From NCBI RefSeq assembly GCF_004153455.1, contig NZ_SDQE01000018.1, forward strand, positions 1-64,000: 64,000 nt of DNA, read 5' to 3'. Below are positions 36,352 through 45,450 of the stretch, piece after piece. A program made the translations under genes and the position numbers. The notes beneath the pieces are model-generated. The model was not told the origin of the DNA and did no database searches. It saw only the letters and a list, made by a program, of their open reading frames with translations. This stretch comes from Allopusillimonas ginsengisoli (GTDB lineage: Bacteria; Pseudomonadota; Gammaproteobacteria; Burkholderiales; Burkholderiaceae_B). Every line of letters begins with the position of its first letter. Position 1 is the stretch's first letter.

Positions 36352-36739
36352 CATCGTCCTGGTCATGCACGAGCCCTTGGGTGCTGCGTTTGCCGCCTGT
36401 GCCGGGCATGTGTTGGGTCAAAGCTCACCGCTCACTGTTTTTGATGTTGCGCCGGATGCGGATCCCGAGGCCGAGGTCACTCGCCTTGCCCGTCTTCTGC
36501 AGGAGCAGGGTGATGCGGTCCTGGTGCTGTGCGATATCTACGGCGCGACGCCGTTCAATATCGCGAAGCGAGGCATACGCCTTGCGACGGCTCAAGGCAT
36601 TGATGCGCATCTTATTACGGGGACAAATCTGTGCATGGTCTTGAAGGCCTTGACCGAACAGCAGGAAAATCCGGATAAACTTAGTGAAAGTGTTCGTCAG
36701 GGAGCGCTTCGAGGTATCGTCAGCGCCGACCAGCCTTAG
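36344..36739 (+). CDS. PTS EIIA component, mannose family (ManX-type)
   Basis: 131 residues with only the EIIA-Man domain. The phosphorylatable His9 lies in ASIVLVMHEPLGAAFAACAG, and VLCDIYGATPFNIAKRG is the usual second active-site loop. No EIIB or EIIC is nearby, so it is unlikely to support sugar import and more likely has a regulatory role with HPr and EI, as in other betaproteobacteria. The ATG at 36344 overlaps the gshB stop. Confidence 0.93.
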   Translation: MASIVLVMHEPLGAAFAACAGHVLGQSSPLTVFDVAPDADPEAEVTRLARLLQEQGDAVLVLCDIYGATPFNIAKRGIRLATAQGIDAHLITGTNLCMVLKALTEQQENPDKLSESVRQGALRGIVSADQP

Positions 36740-36788
36740 TGGCTGGACACGGCGGTCGTCATCATAAGTATCTAGCTACAAAGAGCCT

Positions 36789-37058
36789 ATGCCTTCTATT
36801 GATATCGTGATCAGTAACAAACTGGGTCTGCATGCGCGAGCGGCGGCCAAACTCACGCAACTGGCTGGCAAGTTCGCCAGCGAGATTTTCATTTCTCGAG
36901 GCGCGCAGCGCGTCAATGCAAAAAGCATTATGGGTGTCATGATGCTGGCAGCAGGCATGGGCGTAACGGTAAAGGTGGATGCCGCAGGCGAAGACGCTGA
37001 TGCTGCATTGCGCGATATTCGCGCGTTGTTCGACGGAAAATTTGGCGAGCCAGAGTAA
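36789..37058 (+). CDS. ptsH: Phosphocarrier protein HPr
   Basis: 89 residues. His15, phosphorylated by EI, is in ISNKLGLHARAAAKLTQLAG. Ser46 in NAKSIMGVMMLAAGMG is at the position used by HPr kinase/phosphorylase, so regulatory phosphorylation is possible; an hprK gene is not in the window. It sits between the EIIA gene and ptsI. Confidence 0.97.
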   Translation: MPSIDIVISNKLGLHARAAAKLTQLAGKFASEIFISRGAQRVNAKSIMGVMMLAAGMGVTVKVDAAGEDADAALRDIRALFDGKFGEPE

Positions 37059-37076
37059 GCTTTCCCCCATTAAGGA

Positions 37077-38849
37077 ATGGCGCATATTCCCATGAAACAA
37101 GCACCCTCCCATCTACCATCTGGCATGTGTGCGATGGTGTGCGCCCATGGGCAAGGCGTCGTAAAAGGCTATGCAATAGGCAAGGCTGCGATCATGAGCG
37201 CGGCGGCGCTCGAGGTTGCGCATTACAGGATAGCGCCCGAGGACGTCCCGGGCGAATGTGCACGGCTTGAGCAGGCCATGTGCAAGGCCCGTGAAGAGCT
37301 CGATGCCATTGCCGCCACGCTGCCCGATGACGCTCCCAGGGAGCTGGGTCCGCTGCTTACCGTGCATAGCCTCCTGCTGGCCGACCCCATGTTGCTGCAG
37401 CAGACCTGTGAATTGATCACGGAACGCCACTACAACGCCGAGTGGGCGCTCACCAGCCAGGGTCAACTGCTGTCCGAGCAGTTTGCGCTCATGGATGACG
37501 AATATTTGCGTGAGCGTGGTGCTGACATACGCCAGGTCATTGAGCGCATTCTGCGGGTGATGTCCGGGTCAACATCGTTGTTGCCCAGTCTCTACGCCAG
37601 CGATGCGGAAGATTCACTGATTGTGGTTGCCCGGGATATCTCACCAGCCGACATGCTTCGGCTGCGCGGTGGGCGCTTTGCTGCCTTTCTCACGGACCTG
37701 GGCGGTCCAACCTCGCATACCGCCATTGTGGCGCGCAGCATGAATGTGCCGGCGATCGTCGGTCTTGGGCACTTTCGCGGTCTGGTTCGAGATGGCGACA
37801 TTCTGGTTGTCGATGGGTTCACTGGTACAGTCTTGATTAATCCGTCGGGGCAGGTATTGCAGGAATATCGCGAACGCCAGGCCGAATACGAGCGAGAGCG
37901 TGCCGAGCTGGCCTTGTTGCGTGATGCACCGGCTGTAACGCTCGATGGCATCGTGATCAAACTCGAGGCCAATATCGAATTGCCCGAAGAGGCCGAAGCC
38001 GCCAAGAAGGCCGGCGCAGATGGCATTGGCTTGTTCCGCAGTGAGTTTCTGTTCATGGGTCGCTCGGATCTGCCTACCGAAGTAGAGCAATACGAAGCCT
38101 ATGCAGCGGTCGTCAAGGCGATGGACGGGCGGCCGGTGACAATACGCACCCTGGATATCGGCTCGGACAAAACCCTGGACGGCGACGTGACGGTTGCGAC
38201 CAATCCTGCACTGGGACTGCGGGCCATACGCTATTGCCTGGCCAAGCCGGAAATGTTTGCCACCCAGTTGCGCGCCTTGCTGCGCGCATCGGTGTTTGGG
38301 CATGTTCGCATTTTGATTCCCATGATTTCTCATATTCATGAGGTGCATGCGACGCGGCTGGCTATCGAGTCAGCGTGCCGCGAGCTTGACGCGCGTGGCG
38401 TCACCTATGCGCGCAATTATTCCTTGGGAGCGATGGTGGAGATTCCGGCCATTGCAATTGCGATTGAGCCCTTTGTCGAGGCCCTGGATTTTCTTTCTAT
38501 CGGCACCAACGACTTGATTCAATATACGCTTGCGGTAGACCGTGGCGACTCGGACGTGGCGGACTTATACGATCCGATGCATCCTGCCGTGTTGCGACTG
38601 ATTGCCCACACGATCAACGCAGGAGAACGCGCCGGCAAGCCGGTTGCCGTATGCGGCGAGATTGCAGGTGATTCCCGTGTCACCCGCATGCTGCTGGGCT
38701 TGGGGTTGACTGAGTTTTCCATGCATCCACAGCAGTTGCTTGATGTCAAGAAAGAGGTGCGCCAGGCGCATTCCAACGCGTTGCGTCTCAAGGTCGCCAT
38801 GGCTTTGAACCGGGCAGAGCGCATTGATCTGGCCACGCTGTCAAGCTAG
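37077..38849 (+). CDS. ptsI: PTS enzyme I (phosphoenolpyruvate-protein phosphotransferase)
   Basis: Transfers phosphate from PEP to HPr. The active-site His is in LGGPTSHTAIVARSMNVPAI (His214 by this start); the PEP-binding domain has GADGIGLFRSEFLFMGRSDL, TIRTLDIGSDKTLDGD and the C-terminal FLSIGTNDLIQYTLAVDRGD. The active His is about 25 residues further in than in E. coli EI, so the true start may be at 37125 or 37134; no convincing Shine-Dalgarno marks any candidate. It is followed by a very strong hairpin. Confidence 0.95.
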   Translation: MAHIPMKQAPSHLPSGMCAMVCAHGQGVVKGYAIGKAAIMSAAALEVAHYRIAPEDVPGECARLEQAMCKAREELDAIAATLPDDAPRELGPLLTVHSLLLADPMLLQQTCELITERHYNAEWALTSQGQLLSEQFALMDDEYLRERGADIRQVIERILRVMSGSTSLLPSLYASDAEDSLIVVARDISPADMLRLRGGRFAAFLTDLGGPTSHTAIVARSMNVPAIVGLGHFRGLVRDGDILVVDGFTGTVLINPSGQVLQEYRERQAEYERERAELALLRDAPAVTLDGIVIKLEANIELPEEAEAAKKAGADGIGLFRSEFLFMGRSDLPTEVEQYEAYAAVVKAMDGRPVTIRTLDIGSDKTLDGDVTVATNPALGLRAIRYCLAKPEMFATQLRALLRASVFGHVRILIPMISHIHEVHATRLAIESACRELDARGVTYARNYSLGAMVEIPAIAIAIEPFVEALDFLSIGTNDLIQYTLAVDRGDSDVADLYDPMHPAVLRLIAHTINAGERAGKPVAVCGEIAGDSRVTRMLLGLGLTEFSMHPQQLLDVKKEVRQAHSNALRLKVAMALNRAERIDLATLSS

Positions 38850-38875
38850 CAACAGGCCCTGACGGAATCTTCCTG

Positions 38876-38915
38876 ACAAACAGGCTGATGGCACCGCGGC
38901 CATCAGCCTGTTTGT
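38876..38915. terminator. 17-bp hairpin terminator between ptsI and amtB
   Basis: ACAAACAGGCTGATGGC (38876-38892) pairs perfectly with GCCATCAGCCTGTTTGT (38899-38915) around a six-base loop; TTCTCTT follows on the plus strand. It terminates ptsI transcription and, given its strength, may also serve the convergent amtB operon. Confidence 0.85.
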
Positions 38916-38937
38916 TTCTCTTGCTCAGCTACCGGAT

Positions 38938-40167
38938 CTAGGGGTGATAAGCGGTTTCGCCATGTGCGCTGATGTCCAGCCCCTCGCGTTCCTGATCTGC
39001 GTTGACGCGCATGCCCCCGCATAGCTTGTCCGCGACAAAGTAGGCGATCAGGGCGGCGATCGCGGACCACGCGATGGTGATGAGCACGCCTTCAAGCTGC
39101 AGCCAGACCTGCCAGGGGATGTCGCCCAGGCTATCCAGGCCTGGCCCACCCAAAGGCTTGGCATTGAACACGCCTGTGAGCAGGGCGCCCACGATTCCTC
39201 CTACACCATGGATGCCAAATACGTCGAGCGCGTCGTCAGCGCCCAACATGCGCTTCAGGCCATTTACTCCCCATACGCAGGCTGCGCCGGTCGCAAGGCC
39301 GATGATGAGAGCCCCGCCAGGCCCGACGAGCCCTGCGGCTGGTGTTATGCCAACCAAGCCTGCGACAGCCCCTGAAACGGCACCCAATAATGAAGGCTTG
39401 CCCTTGATCGCCCACTCGACTGCGATCCAGGAGAGTATGCCGCCCGCCGTGGCAATAACGGTATTGAACAATGCGAGAACCGCTGTTTCGTCTGCGGCAA
39501 GCGCAGAGCCGGCGTTGAAACCGAACCAGCCTACCCACAGCAGCGAGGCGCCGATCATCGCCATAGGCAGGTTGTGAGGCTGCATGGATTCGCGCCCGTA
39601 ACCGACGCGTTTGCCCAGGTAGTAGGCCCCTACCAGCGCCGCAACGCCCGAGTTGATGTGCACGACGGTGCCGCCGGCGAAATCCAGGGCGCCCCGCTCA
39701 AGCAGAAATCCCCCCGGCCCCCACACCATATGGGCGATGGGGATGTAGGACAGGGTCATCCAGATTAATGTAAACACAAGGACGGCGCCGTAACGGGCCC
39801 GTTCGGCGAATCCACCCACGATCAGTGCGCAGGTAATGCCGGCGAAGGTGGCCTGGAACGTGGCAAAGCTCAGCTCGGGAATGCTGCCCGACATGTTGTA
39901 TGTGCCGGCGCCCAGATCGAGCATGCCGCGAAACAGCGTGCGGGAAAATCCGCCCAGCACGGCCGAGCCATCGGTGAATGAAAGTGTGTAGCCATAGACG
40001 AACCAGACCACCAGGACCAGCGCGAATATCGAGGTAACCTGCACCAGCACTGACAATACGTTCTTGGAACGCACCAACCCGCCGTAGAACAGTGCGAGGC
40101 CGGGCATGACCATGAACAGTACCAGCACCGTCGAGATGCTTACCCATGCCAGATCGGCTTTATCCAT
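38938..40167 (-). CDS. amtB: Ammonium transporter AmtB
   Basis: 409 residues, 11 predicted transmembrane helices. DKADLAWVSISTVLVLFMVM begins the protein; MPGLALFYGGLVRSKNVLSV is the first-helix motif, FAGGTVVHINSGVAALVGAY has the first pore His, and FGIHGVGGIVGALLTGVFN has the second. The N-terminus begins directly at helix 1, so any cleaved signal peptide is absent or the start has been lost. glnK lies 77 bases upstream. Confidence 0.96.
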   Translation of the reverse strand: MDKADLAWVSISTVLVLFMVMPGLALFYGGLVRSKNVLSVLVQVTSIFALVLVVWFVYGYTLSFTDGSAVLGGFSRTLFRGMLDLGAGTYNMSGSIPELSFATFQATFAGITCALIVGGFAERARYGAVLVFTLIWMTLSYIPIAHMVWGPGGFLLERGALDFAGGTVVHINSGVAALVGAYYLGKRVGYGRESMQPHNLPMAMIGASLLWVGWFGFNAGSALAADETAVLALFNTVIATAGGILSWIAVEWAIKGKPSLLGAVSGAVAGLVGITPAAGLVGPGGALIIGLATGAACVWGVNGLKRMLGADDALDVFGIHGVGGIVGALLTGVFNAKPLGGPGLDSLGDIPWQVWLQLEGVLITIAWSAIAALIAYFVADKLCGGMRVNADQEREGLDISAHGETAYHP

Positions 40168-40244
40168 TTTGTACTCCTGAAGAATGCGCGCAAACCTTTT
40201 CGTTGTTACGCCACAGAGGTTGTCGATAGAAGGGCGGCGAGCAA

Positions 40245-41087
<843 letters not shown>

Positions 41088-41585
41088 ATGAACAAGACTC
41101 GTACCCATCTCGCCATCATTGCATTGGCTGCTTCGATGAGCCTGCTCGCGGCATGCTCCAAGGAAGAATCGGATGCTGCGGACACGGGCGCCACAACCAC
41201 TGAACCCGCACCGGCGACAGAAAGCGCGCCTGCCATACCGCCTGCATCGCCAGATACTTCATCCACTGCGCCAGATACTTCATCTACCGCACCGGACACC
41301 TCCTCGACTGCGCCGGATACTTCTTCAGTCACCCCGGCTCCTTCCGCGGCGAACGGCACCAGCACGGAGCCATCCGCCGGTGACCAATTGAAGGCCGACG
41401 CCAAGAGCGCAGGCAGCACAATTTCCGAAAAAGCGGGTGACGTGAAGGATGCCGCGGCGGAGAAAGCCCATCAGGCTGGCGAGGCGATTCGTGAGGGCGC
41501 CGACAAGGCAGATAAATCCATCCAGGAAAACCTGGGTGATGGCTCGCCCAGCACGGATGAAACGCCGCCTGAAAACCAGGGGTAA
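41088..41585 (+). CDS. Small lipoprotein with DTSSTAP repeats and amphipathic C-terminus
   Basis: 165 residues; not matched to a named family. The signal peptide ends in LLAAC with lipidation predicted at Cys23. A Thr/Pro/Ala/Ser-rich spacer (about 30-95) contains four 7-residue units of the form PDTSSTA. The C-terminal 65 residues are charged and helical in character (GDQLKADAKSAGSTISEKAG then VKDAAAEKAHQAGEAIREGA), with the heptad-like A/K/E pattern seen in YtxH- and CsbD-like stress proteins. The ATG at 41088 has a GAGG SD. A surface or periplasmic anchored stress protein is a guess. Confidence 0.75.
   Translation: MNKTRTHLAIIALAASMSLLAACSKEESDAADTGATTTEPAPATESAPAIPPASPDTSSTAPDTSSTAPDTSSTAPDTSSVTPAPSAANGTSTEPSAGDQLKADAKSAGSTISEKAGDVKDAAAEKAHQAGEAIREGADKADKSIQENLGDGSPSTDETPPENQG
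41250..41333 (+). repeat. Four 21-bp tandem repeats in the lipoprotein gene
   Basis: Units at 41250-41270, 41271-41291, 41292-41312 and 41313-41333 encode PDTSSTA, PDTSSTA, PDTSSTA and PDTSSVT. The DNA copies have diverged at synonymous positions, so they are older than the fimV repeat. Confidence 0.9.
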
Positions 41586-41627
41586 GCACAACGCGAGTAG
41601 TCGAACTGCGGTCCGGCTAGTCACTGG

Positions 41628-41670
41628 CAGCCTCCCAATACCGGAAAGTCGTTCCGGAATTGGGAGGCTG
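41628..41670. terminator. Long perfect inverted repeat between lipoprotein and ubiK
   Basis: CAGCCTCCCAAT (41628-41639) pairs with ATTGGGAGGCTG (41659-41670), then after one A/A mismatch CCGGAA (41641-41646) pairs with TTCCGG (41652-41657) around a five-base loop: 18 base pairs in a 43-base element. No T-run follows. It is probably a terminator or transcript-end stabiliser for the lipoprotein gene, though its size would also fit a dispersed repeat. Confidence 0.6.
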
Positions 41671-41711
41671 TCTGCTATAAACTAGAGGAATTACTGCATC
41701 AGGAGGCAGCC

Positions 41712-41981
41712 ATGATCGCCCGCAATGAATGGATTGAAGATTTTCAGAAAAACATATCCGAACTGATTGCCAAAAGCCCCGCCGCCGACATCGAACGCAA
41801 CATCAAGGCAATGATGGCCCAGACCTTTTCCCGGATGGATCTCGTGACACGCGAAGAGTTTGATGTTCAGGCAGAGATGCTGGAACGGGCCATGACGCGT
41901 GTCACGGCGCTCGAATCTCGCATACAGGCCCTGGAAGGCCGGCCAGACACGCCGCTTCAGCAAGGCACTGTCCGCTCCTGA
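41712..41981 (+). CDS. ubiK: Ubiquinone biosynthesis accessory factor UbiK
   Basis: 89 residues of the former DUF526/BMFP (YqiC) family. The N-terminal amphipathic part NEWIEDFQKNISELIAKSPA is followed by the coiled coil VTREEFDVQAEMLERAMTRV and ALESRIQALEG, which drives trimerisation. UbiK is needed for efficient aerobic ubiquinone synthesis and works with UbiJ and the Ubi complex. An AGGAGG SD precedes the ATG. Confidence 0.93.
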   Translation: MIARNEWIEDFQKNISELIAKSPAADIERNIKAMMAQTFSRMDLVTREEFDVQAEMLERAMTRVTALESRIQALEGRPDTPLQQGTVRS

Positions 41982-42209
41982 CCGCACTGCGGCACGGTCT
42001 TGGGCAATGCTGACGGCCGCGTGATGCCCGCCATGGTAGGGCGGGTGCCTGGTATTCCTTATCCCGGCGTATTGATTCGGACATCTTTGGCCAGACCCCA
42101 TCCCGGGGTCGGTGGCGAAATGACATACTGATTCCCTTTGTTTTCCTGCGCATGTCACAGGCCGACTGTTCTGGCGCTGTGACATGCGCATGGGTTGACG
42201 GAGGGGGGC

Positions 42210-43835
42210 ATGTCGCTTGCTGTACTGGCCAGCCGGGCGCTTTGCGGCCTGGAGGGTCACTCGGTTCGAGTGGAAGTTCATGTTGGCAGTGGGCTGCCTA
42301 CCTTCACCATGGTAGGTTTGCCCAATACAGGGGTGCGCGAAAGCCGCGACCGTGTTCGCTCCGCCATTGTCAGCAGCGGCTACGAATTTCCCCCGGGACG
42401 TATCACGGTCAATCTCGCGCCAGCTGATATCCCAAAGGAATCTGGGCGTTTCGACCTGCCGATTGCATTCGGGATATTGCTGGCGTCGGGACAGATCACG
42501 TTCGCGGCGCCAGGCGGTGAAGCATCCTTGATCAACTACGTGTTTGCCGGAGAGCTCTCGCTTACGGGGGCTGTCATGCCCGTGGCCGCGCCGCTGGCCA
42601 TTGCGCTGGCCGTGGCGCGCACCGATCCGCAAGCCATACTGGTAATGCCTCCCGCTTGCGCTCAGGCAGCGGCGCAAGTGCCTGGCCTCAAGGTGCTGGC
42701 GCCACCGACCCTGGGGGATCTGGTGGGGCATTTCACAGGCAGCCAGCCCTTGCCCTTTGTTGTGCTGCACAGTCAAGAGGGATGTGAAGTGAGGCAGGGA
42801 AGGCGCCAGGCGCTTGCGGGGCGGGAGGCCGCCGATGCGCATGAAGCCCTTGACACACAGTTGGGGCCGGACCACAGCCAGGGCGGGCTTGCTGAGCACG
42901 GCGCCGAAGCCTGCCTGTCCGCAGTGCGGGGCCAGCCGTTGGCGCGCAAAGCGCTCGAAGTGGCCGCGGGAGGTGGACATAGTTTATTGATGTCCGGGTC
43001 GCCCGGTACTGGCAAAAGCATGCTCGCCCAGCGCCTGCCTGGCATTTTGCCCCGCCTCGACAGATACCAGGCGCTGGAGGCGGTGGCGTTGGCCAATATC
43101 GCGGGAGGACAGCAGCCATTCAGCGACCTGCCGCCTTTTCGATCTCCGCATCATACGGCTTCGGTGGCCGCATTGGTGGGCGGCGGGCGTTTTCCGAAAC
43201 CCGGTGAAATCAGTCTGGCGCACCGCGGAGTATTGTTTCTGGACGAATTGCCCGAGTTCAATCGCCAGGCGCTAGAATCGCTGCGTGAACCACTGGAAAC
43301 TGGCAAGGTCACCATCGCAAGGGCCAGCCGTACGCTGACCTATCCTGCCAGCTTCCAGCTTGTCGCGGCGATGAATCCCTGCCCTTGCGGGTGGATGGGG
43401 CATCCCTTCAAGCCGTGCAACTGTAGCCCTGACGCCGTGCGTCGATATCGCGAGAAAATATCCGGTCCGCTGCTCGACAGAATAGATATTCAGGTGTCTT
43501 TACCGCCAGCGGATATAGACTGGCTCAACGCGCCGCCAGGCGAACCCTCGGCACAGGTGCGGGCAAGAGTGCTCAAATGCAGGGAACGTCAGCTGGCACG
43601 GCAGCAGTGCGTGAACGCGATGCTGGATGCCAGTCAGATTGACATTCATTGCCGTCTGGAGGCCGATGCGCGGCAAATGCTCAGCCGGGGCCTGGCAAGA
43701 TGGCGCTGGTCTGCCCGTGTCTTGCATCGCCTGTTGCGCATCGCGCGCACAATTGCAGATTTCGATGACGCCCGCGGGATTGCCGCCGCCCATCTTGCCG
43801 ATGCCATTCGGCTGCGTCAGCCCTGGGAGACATAG
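42210..43835 (+). CDS. comM: YifB/ComM-family Mg-chelatase-like AAA+ ATPase
   Basis: 541 residues. N-terminal part MSLAVLASRALCGLEGHSVR and VGLPNTGVRESRDRVRSAIV, FDLPIAFGILLASGQITFAA; Walker A LMSGSPGTGKSMLAQRLPGI; FRSPHHTASVAALVGGG; Walker B LFLDELPEFNRQALESLREP; and Cys-rich NPCPCGWMGHPFKPCNCSP. In other bacteria ComM is a helicase that promotes branch migration during natural transformation. A GAGGGGGG SD stands before the ATG. Common neighbour of ubiK in betaproteobacteria; here it is followed by a TTT transporter. Confidence 0.94.
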   Translation: MSLAVLASRALCGLEGHSVRVEVHVGSGLPTFTMVGLPNTGVRESRDRVRSAIVSSGYEFPPGRITVNLAPADIPKESGRFDLPIAFGILLASGQITFAAPGGEASLINYVFAGELSLTGAVMPVAAPLAIALAVARTDPQAILVMPPACAQAAAQVPGLKVLAPPTLGDLVGHFTGSQPLPFVVLHSQEGCEVRQGRRQALAGREAADAHEALDTQLGPDHSQGGLAEHGAEACLSAVRGQPLARKALEVAAGGGHSLLMSGSPGTGKSMLAQRLPGILPRLDRYQALEAVALANIAGGQQPFSDLPPFRSPHHTASVAALVGGGRFPKPGEISLAHRGVLFLDELPEFNRQALESLREPLETGKVTIARASRTLTYPASFQLVAAMNPCPCGWMGHPFKPCNCSPDAVRRYREKISGPLLDRIDIQVSLPPADIDWLNAPPGEPSAQVRARVLKCRERQLARQQCVNAMLDASQIDIHCRLEADARQMLSRGLARWRWSARVLHRLLRIARTIADFDDARGIAAAHLADAIRLRQPWET

Positions 43836-44006
43836 GTGTGGGAACGCCCTCGACACAAAGCTTGGGGTTGGGTCTGGGGTGAGGCGTAAATATTTTCAAC
43901 ATGGCAAAACGTGCCTTTTTGTCACGCATCCAGTATCCTTAGATCCACATGCGGTCAATGCTTGACACTCAGGCGCAGCAACAAGAAAACCACAAGGAGA
44001 CATTCA

Positions 44007-44963
44007 ATGGCATTGTTAAAGAAAATCTGTTCGGCTGTCGTGGTGGCGGCATTGCCGCTTTCCGTCGCGTTTGCAGATCCTGCCGTCGTCATGGCGCCAG
44101 GCGGGGCCGGTGGCGGTTACGATGCCGCTGCGCGGGTGCCGCTGCAGGTCATGCAGGAAGCGGGCATCTTCACGGACGGCGCACAAGTCACCAATAAGGG
44201 CGGCGCGGGCGGCACGATAGGCCTTGCGGAATTTGTCCGTACCGCCAAGGGCAACGATAACGCCATCATGTCGATCGGGTCGATTCTGGTCGGCGCCATC
44301 ATTTTGAACAAGTCACCGGTCTCGCTCGACGACGTTGTGCCCCTTGTGCGGTTGGCTGACGATGCGGGGGCCGTGGCTGTTCCCCCCAACTCTCCCTTCA
44401 AAACCATCGAAGACATCACCAAGGCCCTGGCAGATAATCCTGGGGCCAATCCCATCGGCGGAGGGTCTATCGGCGGCGTGGATCACGTGACGGCAGCCTT
44501 GCTGGCGCAGGCTGCGGATATCGACCCCAAAACCATCAATTATGTCCCTTACACCGGCGGCGCTGAAATGATTACCGCGCTGGCGGGCGGGCAGTTGAAA
44601 TTGGCGATTTCGGGCCTGTCCGAGCTCAAGCCCTACGCGGATCAAGGCAGGCTGCGCCTGATTGCGGTCACCTCCGACGAACGGTTGCCAGGTACGGATG
44701 TACCCACCCTGAAAGAGTCTGGCCTTGATGTCGTCATTGGCAACTGGCGCGGCATCGTGGGCGCACCCGGGATGTCCGACGACGGCCGCAAAATGTGGTT
44801 GGATCGTTTTGAGAAAATGCATGCGACGCCAGAATGGAAAAAGGCGCTCGCGGATCATGAGTGGACAGATGCCTATCTGGCCGGTGATGACTTCGCGACA
44901 TTTCTTGACGAGGAAAAAGAGCGCCAGAAAGAGGTGCTTGAGTCGGTCGGCCTGATTAAGTAA
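44007..44963 (+). CDS. tctC: Bug/TctC-type receptor of the second TTT system
   Basis: 318 residues. A signal peptide (ICSAVVVAALPLSVAFA) precedes DPAVVMAPGGAGGGYDAAAR, in which the start of the Bug core is GGAGGGYD. TNKGGAGGTIGLAEFVRTAK and VTSDERLPGTDVPTLKESGL are typical. The ATG at 44007 follows an AAGGAGA SD; the frame extends upstream but without conserved sequence. tctB and tctA follow, four and two bases after the preceding stops. Confidence 0.92.
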   Translation: MALLKKICSAVVVAALPLSVAFADPAVVMAPGGAGGGYDAAARVPLQVMQEAGIFTDGAQVTNKGGAGGTIGLAEFVRTAKGNDNAIMSIGSILVGAIILNKSPVSLDDVVPLVRLADDAGAVAVPPNSPFKTIEDITKALADNPGANPIGGGSIGGVDHVTAALLAQAADIDPKTINYVPYTGGAEMITALAGGQLKLAISGLSELKPYADQGRLRLIAVTSDERLPGTDVPTLKESGLDVVIGNWRGIVGAPGMSDDGRKMWLDRFEKMHATPEWKKALADHEWTDAYLAGDDFATFLDEEKERQKEVLESVGLIK

Positions 44964-44966
44964 TTG

Positions 44967-45449
44967 ATGATGCCCAAGAAGCAACGCCCCTGGTGGTTGG
45001 GGCTGGCTGTGATTGCCATCGGGCTGCTCTGGTTCTTTCAGGGACGCAGTCTGCCTCAGCTCGGTGGTTACGCCGCGCTGGGGCCGGGATTCTTCGTAAC
45101 CGTCATCGGCGGCCTGATTGTATTGCTGGGCGTCATCCTGCTGGTGCAGATAGCGCGCGGGGAACAATTTACGCCTCAGGACACCGAAAATGCAGAGGCC
45201 AATGCGGCGGTTTCCTGGCCTTCATTGTTTTACGCCGCCGCGGCGGCTGCTGTGCCGCTGTTAACCATGCAGCGACTGGGCTTTCCCCTGACCGCCATGT
45301 TCTCGTTTGCACTCGTTACACGGGCATTCGGGTCGCGCCGCATTGTGTTCGACTGCTTGATTGGGCTGGTGCTGGGCGTTATCTGCTGGATTGGCTTTTC
45401 GAAACTGGGCGTGAACCTGGGGCAGATCATGCCTCTGGTGGAGTGGTGA
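44967..45449 (+). CDS. tctB: TctB subunit of the second TTT system
   Basis: About 160 residues, four hydrophobic segments: [60 protein letters not shown] and [20 protein letters not shown]. Two adjacent ATG codons (44967 and 44970) are both possible starts. It fits TctB by position, size and the LGPGFFV motif. Confidence 0.85.
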   Translation: MMPKKQRPWWLGLAVIAIGLLWFFQGRSLPQLGGYAALGPGFFVTVIGGLIVLLGVILLVQIARGEQFTPQDTENAEANAAVSWPSLFYAAAAAAVPLLTMQRLGFPLTAMFSFALVTRAFGSRRIVFDCLIGLVLGVICWIGFSKLGVNLGQIMPLVEW

Positions 45450-45450
45450 A

